Source: Protopterus annectens (lineage: Eukaryota; Chordata; Ceratodontiformes; Protopteridae). From it: a DNA stretch of 64,000 nucleotides. The notes under the pieces were generated by a model, which saw only the letters and a list, made by a program, of their open reading frames with translations, did no database searches and was not told the origin of the DNA. Within the stretch, counting starts at the first letter, position 1, and the number at the start of each line of letters is the position of its first letter. Shown piece by piece: positions 11,482 through 21,439 of this stretch. Where the stretch lies: contig NC_056733.1 of the NCBI RefSeq assembly GCF_019279795.1, forward strand, positions 1,424,683,121 through 1,424,747,120, in the 5' to 3' direction. The translations under genes were made by a program, and so were the position numbers.

Positions 11482-11815
11482 GTGGCCTAGTGGGCTAATG
11501 CACTATGCTGTAGTTGACAGGGGCCCGCGTTCAAAATTTGGCAGGGGTGATTATGTAGAACTGAGTGGCCTAGTGGGCTAATATACTATGTTGTGGTTAA
11601 CAGGATACTGGATTTGAGACTTGGCAGGGGTGAATTGTAATCCCTTTTTAAGCGCAACCTGGATAACTGGATTGGAAACAGAAAATACACCCCTGGGATT
11701 CGACCTGTGTCCCTGCTGGACAGGGGATTTGGTGCTGACTTGTCTAAACATGGGCTAAACTCTTGGCTAGGTTTATAAGGGCTCAGGGCCAATACTCTAG
11801 TAACTGGCTATAATC
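11482..11815 (+). mobile_element. Composite SINE: two tRNA-like heads plus CR1-derived tail
   Basis: A tRNA-like head occurs twice in tandem, at 11482-11550 and 11565-11632. Each starts GTGGCCTAGTGGGCTAAT, whose TGGCCTAGTGGG fits the Pol III A box exactly, and each has a weaker B box about 35 bases on. From 11633 the sequence matches the 3' end of the CR1-like LINE at 48083-48262 (shared CTGGATRAYTGGATKGGAAA, CCTGTGTCCCTGCTGGACAG, GGCTAGRYTTAYAAGGGC). A tRNA head joined to a LINE 3' tail is the standard build of a SINE that borrows a partner LINE's machinery. The alternative is a chance junction of a tRNA relic and a truncated CR1. Confidence 0.6.
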
Positions 11816-11924
11816 CTTAGCAAATTGTTACAGCCAACTATTTTGTTTATTATATCTGAGCCTCATTTTTGATGAAGAAAAAATACTATGCAAGAACAGT
11901 GTCTTTCCTGCCTGTATCACATAT

Positions 11925-12260
11925 GCACAGAAAGTTCCATCATGTCTCTCTGCATGTCTCTCTAGGTAGAGTGCCTCAGGTCATTCACTCCCATATGGGC
12001 TAGTACTAGGTCGTAGTCATATTTGCCTGGCTTAATGGACCTTTGGGCCCTTGTAACATCACAGATCCTGGCATTGTACAAGCAGCTTATAGTCACCCTA
12101 TTCTTGCCCAGTTCGGTGAAGTGAGGAGTCTGTATGTCTAACTACAACGACACCTATAACTGAAATACTTCCTTGTATAACAGCAGACTTGGCCTTATGT
12201 ACTTGTCTGTTTTCCTGATGCATCTTGGCTGAGTTCAGTGGATTTGCAGTATGTGTGAGT
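11925..12260 (-). pseudogene. CR1-like ORF1 esterase-domain fragment
   Basis: The minus strand carries, across two frames, AVIQGSISVIG and VRHTD (about 12200-12130), then NRVTISCLYNARICDVTRAQ and KYDYDLVLAHMGVNDLRHS (about 12100-11970). CR1 ORF1 proteins carry an SGNH-hydrolase (esterase-like) domain with a GDS block near the start and a GVND block in the middle; both positions are represented, with the Ser block damaged. The rest of ORF1 (its DxxH block) is not adjacent. It may belong with the CR1 linker fragment at 10335-10600 on the same strand. Confidence 0.55.
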
Positions 12261-13417
12261 GGACAAGGAGTAGATGTTGTCTTGTGTACTGTGTACTGAT
12301 AGCTGGGATATTTTATAGTGAGTTCTAGGAGGCTTTGACAAATTTTTCTTAGAGCCTTATCATATGTTATGGGTCTAGTAGTATGCTGTAATTGGTGATT
12401 GTGGAGGTATGATGCTTACCAACAGTGGACTGATGTTAGAGGATTGCCTCCATATTTTCTAAATATTTAAATCTCTCATGGGCAGTACTATCAACTGACA
12501 GAAGTAGTAAGAATCAAATAGTTAATATACGGTCTTAGAACATCTAATGCAATCAGACTGGCAGTAATACTATCCCCTATATTTTCACCTGCTCTGTGAA
12601 AAAATGTTAGGCTTGAAGGTGGAAAGTTTTTATATTAAATGAGCTTAGAAAAAGGCTTAGAAATGTTGACTGAAATGTAAGTGAGTAAAATTAAATATGT
12701 TGTTATGTCAGGTAGATATCAAAGAATGGACAGGGGTTATTAACTGTGGTGGTAGCACACCTACAATACAGATCACAAAACTGTGAAATGTACTTCAAGC
12801 AAATGAGATGCAAGTGTTTATTCAGTGCAATTATTAGTACTTTTGGAGTTTAGTTAGGATATAAAAATGTTGTTCACGTATTTATGAAATTACAGTTTAG
12901 TGACAAAAAGAACATGGCAACAGCATCTTTGCCTCACCAAGCAGCTTTCAAACTAAGTGAGAACACTGTTTTGGATTAAGAATAGGTAAAGTGGGAGCTA
13001 TGCAAATATAATCTCATTGCTAGCTCTCTATTTTCATCGATCTAATTGGTGTTTGGGATTTTCATAATCTACAATATGTAATATAGCATAGCATAGCATA
13101 ATAATTTCAAACAAAAGCAACAGAATTAAGATCTCTAAAGCAGTTCCCTCTCTTACTGTATATGCCTTTTCAGTATGTTTACTGTGTTTGTTTGATATTA
13201 AATGTACATTTTTATTTGTGAACCATGCCATTTGCTAAGATTATATCTGAAATGGTTCATCTGGGAACAGTCCACCCACCTTGTAAACAAATACATAAAA
13301 TAAAATATAGTACACGTTTGCCGTGAATATAAACACATTCATTGTGAGATAGCAAGTTATTCAGTGTGGAAATGTGATCAAAGTACCAACCTTCCTTTAT
13401 CATAAGTTCTGCTTGCA
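12261..13417. other. No gene seen
   Basis: AT-rich, with a short ATAGC tandem at about 13083-13101. Nothing else recognised. Confidence 0.5.
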
Positions 13418-13418
13418 T

Positions 13419-13676
13419 TTATCTTGGGGGTGTGAACTGCAAAACTACTCCAAGATCTGCATTTGTTAAATTTGCAGGACAGGAATCTACATCAGAAACC
13501 TGAGGAGGACACATGTCACATATGAAAGTTAAGCTTTTCTTCCCAGACATGAAAAGGGGACAGCTCTCTTTGTTTGGAGATGGATAATTGTAGGGAGATT
13601 GACATTCAGGATATTTTTCCAAGCAAAGACTGATTCCAGTTACGCAAATGCTTAGAGCTAGTATTACAAGCAGTGC
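13419..13676 (-). CDS. Possible exon: transmembrane segment followed by a Cys-rich stretch
   Basis: I do not recognise the product. The minus strand has a pyrimidine-rich run ending CATCACATAG at 13677, a plausible splice acceptor. Directly after it, an 85-codon open frame begins with a hydrophobic helix (ALLVILALSICVTGISLCL) and continues with a Cys- and Pro-rich segment containing ECQSPYNYP, KESCPLF, ICDMCPPQ and SCPAN. The stop is at 13419-13421. CTCCTCAG followed by GTTTCT inside it could be a weak donor. A single-span or multi-span membrane protein exon is possible. Equally, this could be a chance frame or an unrecognised element. No flanking exon was found. Confidence 0.25.
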   Translation of the reverse strand, partial: ALLVILALSICVTGISLCLEKYPECQSPYNYPSPNKESCPLFMSGKKSLTFICDMCPPQVSDVDSCPANLTNADLGVVLQFTPPR

Positions 13677-13679
13677 CTA

Positions 13680-14139
13680 TGTGATGAAACTAAACTACAG
13701 GAAGAGTGACAATAACTACCATTAATCATAGGAAAGTCCATTAACAAAGTCACTGTGTGAGACAAATGAGAAGAAAATCTGCATGTTTTGGCTAAAAGTT
13801 ATTTCTGAGAACACAGTCTGTTCTCTTATTTTAAATCAATATAAGTATGTTGCTGTCTCTTTTTTGATATTCATATTCCATAATCATTCTTTTCTTTTTA
13901 GTGTTTAACCGTATCATTTTATTATAGGAACATATATGTAATAAATATTTCTCAACTTCTAAATTTGCTTCCTACCCTCTTAGCTTAATTGCCCAACATT
14001 CTTCCTAGCTTAAAGATATTCAAAGTTTTTCTGATGTGTTTGCTTTGTATGATTGTTTAATCTATTTATCACCTAATTTAACCAGCAGTGTTCTTTCAGC
14101 TGTTGCTATGAATGTGTTTTGTATCCATCTGTTCATGAT
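13680..14139. other. No gene seen
   Basis: Contains only the pyrimidine tract belonging to the possible exon on the minus strand and otherwise AT-rich DNA. Confidence 0.5.
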
Positions 14140-14260
14140 TACAAACCTCACTGGACTCCTGTAGTGACCCAGTGAAGAGCCATCACCATCTATGGAGTGT
14201 ACTAGGCAAGTAAGGAATGGGAATAGAATGCCAGACCTTTCTTCTATGTAACATACACAT

Positions 14261-14319
<59 letters not shown>

Positions 14320-14510
14320 ACATGCACACCTAGGGTAATTTTCGAATAACCAGTCCACCTGCTGCATGTCTTTGGGATGTGGAAGGCAAATGGAATTCTC
14401 AGTAAATACAAGGAGGATATACATACTCTGTACAGGAGTCACCATCGCCAAGAATCAGAATGGGGAACCTCTTGCTGTAAGGTGACAATGCTACTCGCTG
14501 TGCATTTTTT
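14140..14510 (-). mobile_element. tRNA-headed SINE, fish-type central domain (copy b), with expanded AC tract
   Basis: On the minus strand: a head near 14505-14440 (AGTAGCATTGTCACCTTACA, then AGCAAGAGGTTCC), the central domain (TTCCACATCCCAAAGACATG), then ATTACCCTAGGTGTGCATGT leading straight into about 29 GT units (AC at 14262-14319 on plus). After the tract, the tail TCTGGCATTCTATTCCCATT ... GGTGATGGCTCTTCACTGG differs from the tail of copies a and c, although head and centre are shared. Confidence 0.7.
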
Positions 14511-15065
14511 ATACCCGTGTATTATAAAGATTTTGTAAAACAAAGTGTTGGCTGAGGACAAGCATGGTTAGACATTGTTCTTGCTTCTAAGCTTACCTTT
14601 TAGCTGCAGTGATGGCAAGTCACAGGGGTTGTGATGTTGTGGCTGTCAAAGAGATACACGTTCATACGTTTAGGTGATGTTGATGCCACAACTCCTTCTG
14701 CTGCAGGGTCTGAAGTTGGTTCCTGACTGAGTCTTCACTTGTCTTGTGGGCTTTCATTGTGTACTTTGGTTTCTTCCCACTTACCAAAAAGACTGTGCCA
14801 TGGATAAAAAACAAGGATCAGTTAATTTGTCAAGATTATATCTAAATAGGATTTTGATCCTGCTACATTTTGAACTTTTGAAGGGGATTCTGAACACAAC
14901 ACTTTAAGGATGGGTACTTATAGGTGTGGTTCATGTTCCCAGTGTCCCTCTATTTTGGTAAATGATGATATCTGGGTATAAGGTCGGAAAGTGGAATTGA
15001 AAGGTTGCTTTAACTGTAGCACTAAATGGGTGGTCTATATAGCTGAATGGTAACAATGCTACTCT
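14511..15065. other. No gene seen
   Basis: No recognisable coding or repeat structure. Confidence 0.5.
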
Positions 15066-15245
15066 TTTTATGCGGGGAAAACCAACAGAAAAATAAAAGA
15101 ACATATTTCTGAACACCTATATGATATTGCTAAGTGTAAGGATACTAATGCTTTGTATAAACACATATTGAAATTTCCCTCACATTGTTGTTTATTCTTT
15201 ATTGTGGAGAGGATTTATAGAAACCTGAGGGGGGACCATGGAGCT
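15066..15245 (+). pseudogene. Penelope-like element GIY-YIG endonuclease fragment
   Basis: Sixty codons without a stop read FYAGKTNRKIKEHISEHLYD, then AKCKDTNALYKHILKFPSH and VERIYRNLRGG. This matches the GIY-YIG endonuclease at the C-terminus of Penelope-like retroelements: the YxGKTxRxLKxRxxEH block, the following helix, and the IERI...RGG block. The preceding GIY strand and the later WI..L..PxGLNE block are missing, so it is a fragment. Two other Penelope-type copies lie at about 24.2-25.6 kb (plus) and 49.7-50.6 kb (minus). Confidence 0.7.
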
Positions 15246-18119
15246 GAGCAACCAAGTGTTCCAGACTGTGCAGAACGCTCCGCATGTGTGATCGATTAAG
15301 CCCAATGCTCCGCTGTTCCGCAATGAGCAGCCATTGCTCTGCTTTGTGATTTTAGGGATCTTGCAATGAAGAATGGAGTCTGCTGGTCTTGGTTTCTGCT
15401 AAGTGTATTGTTATTCTCAGGCTGTGTCATTGTTTTGCATTACTGTAAATAAGGGCCTCTGCATTTACATCTGCCATTTTTTGTACAGCTACAAGTAACA
15501 ATGTTATCTCTGAAGGATGACTGCAGTTAAAATAGTTACACACAATGAAGAAATCTGTAGGGCGTACAACATTTAAACCTGCAGGATATTTGTTCAAGAA
15601 GGTTACATGAAAATGTTAGAGCTGACTGGCGTAAGGATACATATGAGCTTTGTTTGAATGCTTTTATTTTTTTATTCAGTGTTTTTACTTGGCATGCCTC
15701 TTGGTTACTCTGATGTTAAACCAAAGAAGAATAATGTCATATTTAGTACTCTGTGAAACAATTGTAAATGCAATTTATGTGCTTACTTATAGTTAAATAA
15801 TAAAATAAAAAATAAGAAGATTAATCTTTTGACCATCACATCTGATGAGAGATGCATTGAAGTTAAATATTTCACTAGACAATTGTGGGAAAGATAACAA
15901 ACTTGTTTTAGAAGTGGATTTTTTTATCATTGCCAACTAGCATTAGCGTCATTGTTGAACATTACTCTCCAGGTTGCTATGAAATATGTAAGCTGTTGTT
16001 ATATTTCAGTAGCATTTATGCTTTTGATTAGCAACATTATGAAGTGGATTACATGTTATGTGCAATCTGAAAAACAAATTGCTATTATTTAAATCATGTA
16101 TTAATGATTGCTTCACATTTGGCTTTATGCATTTCATTTTTACATACTATAGCAAGAATGAGACAGGAATGCTTTGATTAGTAGATGATATGAAATTTGA
16201 AAGATAAAGCTTTTTAAGATAATGATTACAGCTGTGTTAACAAGGCCAGGTTTACAGGCAGGCAGTAGGTGAATAGCATACTTTGGCATAGAGGTTTTCA
16301 AGTCCTAGAGCAAAGACAGCAGTGCTGTTTCAGTGTGAGGTCAGTAAAATAATCACCCATCTGGGCAACATACTGGAAGAAGAAGAAAGCTAGAGGGACC
16401 CCCCACCCCCGTTCACACATATACTTTGGGGGAAATTAAGATGATCTCTGATTCCTTGCAGTCAGCTAAGTGACATAAGAGATGCATTGTTCCACCTTCT
16501 TGACAGGTTGGGACAAAGTGGATGTCAAAGAACAGTCAGTACTTAGATGCGCTGTGCTTCTGCATATTAGCTCTCAACTGCTCTCTTTTTGGGAGAATTT
16601 ATGTCCCTTGCAGTTTCTGATCCTAGAGAGATTAATGGTTTAAGCTTAGAACAATGTAGGTCTGCTATCAGGCAAGTATGAAACAGATACAAAATGAGCA
16701 ATAAATTCTGTAGACAAAGAGGGAGACAGCTGGCCATAACTCAGATGGGAAAAATAAGAATATTTATTGTGCCCTTCACATACTTTGAGGTCTTGGGCAA
16801 CCTGTGAATGTACAGATCCTGAAAAAAAACAGTAAGGAGTTATGTCAGTAACACTTTTCTTACTTTCATGCCTCTGTAGCAGTTTGTGTGGAGAGAAGAA
16901 ATATGTTACTTTGTAGTTATGGTGGGAACTGTGACTTTAGAGAGACATGAATGTTAAAAGTAATGAACAGAGTCAGGAACCTGAAAAGTTACAGGTGCAA
17001 CAACACAGAATGCTTAGGACATTTTAAACTAGGGTCTAATAAATAGTGCTGTCCAAAACATGCCTACATATTAGAATGTGTTTTGTAAAACTAGCCTTTT
17101 CTGGTTATAATTGGCAATAGTTGAAAACAGCAAGTCATTTTCTGAAGAATGTATGGGCAGCAATTTAAGGACAGTACATTAACAATGGGGTAACATTGAC
17201 TGATTGATTGAAAAGCAGTAGACATTTAAGGAGCATAGTACATTCAATGTTTGGGAGGAAAGGTTTGTAGTGAGTGACATCGAATGTGTAACAGAAAGGT
17301 AAGATGACAGATTTGGGGGTCATGCTTCAGCTTGGGAATGGAGTACTTTTCTGAAAAAGCAGAGATTTTATTATTTGAAGAAATCAAGAAGTTCCCCAGG
17401 AGGGTTGGCTAAATGGAAGAAATGATTGGAGTTAACAGAGTGAGGGAGAAGCTGCACGCATTTTTGGATCTGGCATGGGGATGGGATGAATCATAACCTG
17501 GAAGAATAGGAGAGAAGCCAAGTAGAAAGAATTTGTTGTTTATGACCGACATGAATAAAGGAAGTAGGGGTAGGCAGCTGCCTTGCTAATGTGACTGCGA
17601 TACAAAATGTAGTCTTTTTACTTATGAAGGTAAAAGTATCTTCACCAGGTTGTTTGCATCATAATGGAAATAGGTCACTGCTGTCAGAACCATATTGTCT
17701 GTATATTGCATTTTATCAATGGCTTCTGCTGACTTTGTTTTATTTGATGTGTGTCCTATTGAATTTTATAAATATACAGCATTCACTTAGTACTTCTGGC
17801 AGAAAGCCCACTTCAACCAGGTCCCATGGAAATTGTGTGTTTTCGCTCGGTGCGAATATAGAGTGTTGCACATTTTGACTGTTTGTCACACATTAAATAG
17901 GGTCTGTGTTCCACACTGGCCTCTTAAGAGGTTGAGACCTATGCCATGGAGTGAAATGATAGAAAAGAGGGAACTTTACTGGCAGATCGTTTTGAAGTAC
18001 AGATTCCCTGGACTTAATGAAATGGTTTCGCTAGCTTGTATTTTAAAATGACATGCCCTTACTTTTTAACATGTGGATGGATTTAAAGGCTGGTGTGTAC
18101 TATTTTATTAGTTTGGTAT
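15246..18119. other. No gene seen
   Basis: About 2.9 kb without a recognisable element. A locally GC-richer patch with repeated GCTCCGC-like words lies at about 15270-15345. The 95-codon frame at 17591-17878 shows no known motif. Confidence 0.5.
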
Positions 18120-18480
18120 GGAGATTTCTTTAATTGGTTTAAATTAATTTGTGCACTTAGTAGGGTGAAATGATTGGTAATTTTTATTGGTTGATTTGTA
18201 TCATGTGCCTCTTGGGTGTGTTATTTAAACAGGATGTGACTTAAGAAATGTTTTTTACTTGTTCAGATGAAGTTCCTGTTCTAGGGACAAAAGCACTTAA
18301 CTGTACACTCATGTATGGATTACATTGTATTTTTAGACCAACTCAAGTGTGCCTCCGGGGTGTATGTACCAATGTTTGACTTTTGTTTTTGTTTTTTCAC
18401 CCTATTGAACACCATTCTGTTTGCATGGTTCTTGGTTTAAAAAATATAATAAAGTTAATGCTCTGACATATCAACATTTA
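18120..18480 (+). repeat. Penelope-type terminal region (pLTR-like) with stem motif
   Basis: This AT-rich block resembles the terminal repeats of Penelope-like elements. It contains CAGATGAA (18264-18271), a 5-bp stem GTTCC/GGGAC (18272-18276 with 18284-18288) and AAAAGCACTTAAC (18289-18301). The same order occurs at 49511-49544 and 53473-53509 on the minus strand, the former directly downstream of a GIY-YIG domain. No coding part is attached here. The outer boundaries are approximate. Confidence 0.45.
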
Positions 18481-18654
18481 TTTAACATGACCTTAAAATG
18501 AAGCTCAAAATGCACCCTAAAATATCTATCACTGTCAAGAGGATTAATAATTTGGGGTGTAGCTCTCATGCTTCTCATTCAAGAATCAAGGATAAAGCAA
18601 AGAAAATGGGTGATTAAGGCATTATATTAGGGGTCCATTTTAATTACATGTATT

Positions 18655-18672
18655 ATTCATTTAGAAAGCTGT
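18655..18672. repeat. Left target-site duplication of SINE copy c
   Basis: ATTCATTTAGAAAGCTGT, repeated exactly at 19007-19024. Confidence 0.9.
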
Positions 18673-19006
18673 TGGGGTGGCTGCGGTGGATACAGTGGTT
18701 AGCATTGCCACCTCACAGCAAGAGGTTCTCCGGTTCGATCCTTGGCTATGGTGCCTTCTGTGCGGAGTCTACATGTCCTCCCTGGGGTCACGTGGGTTTC
18801 CTCCGGGTGCTCCGGTTTCCTCCCACATCCCAAAGACATGCTGTAGGTGGATTGGACACTCTAAATTGGCCCTAGGCATGAGTGCATGCATGTGTGTGCC
18901 TTCTGTGGCTGGCAACTCGACATCGTAAAACTCCACTGCCAATCATGAGCAGACAGGTGATCCACTGTGGCGACCCCTAACTGAGAAAAGCCAAAAGAAG
19001 AAGAAG
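18673..19006 (+). mobile_element. Complete tRNA-headed SINE, fish-type central domain (copy c)
   Basis: A 334-bp insertion bounded by an exact 18-bp direct repeat. The head has GGTTCGATCCT at 18732-18742 as Pol III B box and a slightly altered A box near 18690 (TGGATACAGTGGTTAGC). The centre contains GTGGGTTTCCTCCGGGTGCT and TCCCACATCCCAAAGACATG, widespread in fish genomes. The 3' tail is GGCGACCCCTAACTGAGAAA, then a (GAA)n end. The perfect duplication shows that both ends are intact and the insertion is recent by comparison with copies a and b. Mobilisation by an RT with a matching 3' tail is inferred. Confidence 0.9.
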
Positions 19007-19024
19007 ATTCATTTAGAAAGCTGT
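19007..19024. repeat. Right target-site duplication of SINE copy c
   Basis: Exact second copy of the 18-bp sequence at 18655-18672. Confidence 0.9.
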
Positions 19025-20186
19025 CACATAAAGTAGATGTATCCCAATATGCATTTTTAAAGAATAAAAAGAAATGTCTAAACGTAAGCACTAGTAATAA
19101 TTAGCAACTTCATTCTCCACAGCTTTGTTGCAAACTCAATTTTTGAGAGACTGAGTGCAGTTCTGAGGTAAAATCAGGGACAGATGAAAATTGCACTGGT
19201 GTATTGCACTCATAAATAGCTACTATTCTTTAAGATATAAAGTAAATTGTTTTCTAAGAGCTCATTAAAATGTTTTAAATTCATTATTTCCCATTGTTAG
19301 GTTTCCTGCTAAATCATGAACTCATATTCTGGTAATCGCATGCATTAATTGCTCCCTTTGCTAACATAGCAATGAATATGAATAAATCCTAGTAGCCCAC
19401 ATACCTGAGAATTAATTATTTATTTTATAGAATGGCTTTTAAAGTATTATTTTTTTCATTATATATTAAGATTTTTTTTGTTTGTTTTTAGTATATACCA
19501 TGTTCTATTACACATGCTTATGCAAGATGAAGTTTTCTTTTAAATTAAAATGATTCATGACTGGAAGTGCGAATATGGGCTGAATTCTTAAAGGTTGTTT
19601 CAGCACAACACAAGACTCATAACAGAAATGAAGCAGCTACCCTGTGGGAGGAACTAAAGTTGTGTAGGTCACTATAACAATGGACACTGTTCCAAATCTG
19701 CCTTTACTGCCAGAGAAAGACAATGTAGTTCTAAAACATACAGTAGAAAAGAGTGTCATTATTTATGTATGGCACCTTACTATAGATACGTGTACATATG
19801 GAGGTAAGAGAAACTGCACTGACTCATGTACTGGAACTATGTCAATGTAATATGAAAGTAAAATACAAGCAAATAGAGAAATGATGATATATCAACACAG
19901 AATGATGTACACAAACAACAGCTTAATAACAAGGTAATGGGAGTAGATAAAGATTTGCTTTAGACATGTATATTCTATATATTAAGTACACCACTGAAGG
20001 TGTGGTAAGCATGTAGTAACTGTAATATGTACACTGCAACAAATATACATGATGTTAATGAATACATGAGAAAAATACATGTATTACTTTGGATGAATGC
20101 CTCATATCACTGACAATGGGAAGTACAATTTGTTTATTTTTAAAGGGCATGGGGACTGTGTATTGTGCTGTTGAAAAACTAAAGGC
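19025..20186. other. No gene seen
   Basis: AT-rich DNA without recognisable features. Confidence 0.55.
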
Positions 20187-20557
20187 AAATGTCTCATGAG
20201 TATGATGCATCTGACACGGTGGTCTCTCCTATGTGTGGCAGATGTCTCATGAGTATGATGTATCTGACACGGTGGTCTCTCCTATGTGTGGCAGATGTCT
20301 CATGAGTATGATGTATCTGACACGGTGGTCTCTCCTATGTGTGGCAGATGTCTCATGAGTATGATGTATCTGACACGGTGGTCTCTCCTATGTGTGGCAG
20401 ATGTCTCATGAGTATGATGTATCTGACATGGTGGTCTCTCCTATGTGTGGCAGATGTCTCATGAGTATGATGTATCTGACACGGTGGTGTCTCCTCTGTG
20501 TGTCAGATGTCTCATGAGTATGACGTATCTGACACAGTGGTCTCTCCTATGTGTGGA
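20187..20557. repeat. 53-bp minisatellite, seven copies
   Basis: Seven head-to-tail units starting at 20187, 20240, 20293, 20346, 20399, 20452 and 20505. Each contains TGTCTCATGAGTATGATG and GGTGGTCTCTCCTATGTGTG. Copies 2-4 are identical; the first and last two carry substitutions, the usual pattern of outer-copy decay. No spacers separate the units, and 53 is not a multiple of three, so neither a CRISPR array nor a coding repeat is indicated. Confidence 0.97.
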
Positions 20558-21439
20558 ATTCATTATACTTCATATTAGGAAAATTTCCCAATAAGTGTTG
20601 TTAGTCAACCAATTCCATACATAGTAGAAAACCTAGAAGTAATCATGCTAATTCTGCTGTAGAGCTATAACACCTGTGGAGAACAGACAGAAAGCAGACA
20701 TCTACTGGAATGCCATAGCGATTACCGATATACAAGGATGGTCTATAAGTTCATGACACATGACCAGCCAGCACAGTGGATAGTGTATTTCTGGACAGGG
20801 TCATGTCAGCTTACCACTGGGCTGGGTTGGAGAGACTTCTGAAACTGCTGTTTAATAGTTAAAGCATTATTTTATTATGTACCTCTGTAATGGCCTTGCA
20901 TTGCGAAACAAATACATATATATGTTACCAAAGATGCTCATTATGCATGGATTTTTCCTTCAGCTTCCCACATACTTTTGACATCGTGTTCTTGGATTTT
21001 CATGCCAAATTTTATTTCTACAGAGAGCTGTCTCAGTGTCCAAATTTAGGATCTTCGAACTGGGCATAGCGTACTGCTTAACATAGGAAACTTGTTCATT
21101 TCTCAATGTGCTTATACAACAGGAGAAAAACATCTCTTGGAATAACTCCTATTCTTCTTAACCAGTAACAAGGCCTTTAACAGGAAACACATATTATGCA
21201 AACAAAAGCAACAGATGTATCTTATACTGAAAATGTATTAATTTATAATGCCTTCAGAAATGTACTCTCACAAGGTTAATGGTACATGAAAGACTGCTGT
21301 GTTGTATAGCGTTTGCACCTTTTAAATAATTTTGATGTGGAAATCAAGAACAACATGAATTTCCATAGTTACCTCTTTGATATGAGAGAGGTCATTCAAG
21401 TATAGACAATATATCAACAAAATCACAGCTTGACTTCAT
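20558..21439. other. No gene seen
   Basis: No recognised coding sequence. The CR1 element begins to be recognisable after about 21440. Confidence 0.5.

Noticed and set aside
20187..20557. CRISPR-like array
   Set aside because: Units are contiguous with no unique spacers, and the context is eukaryotic.
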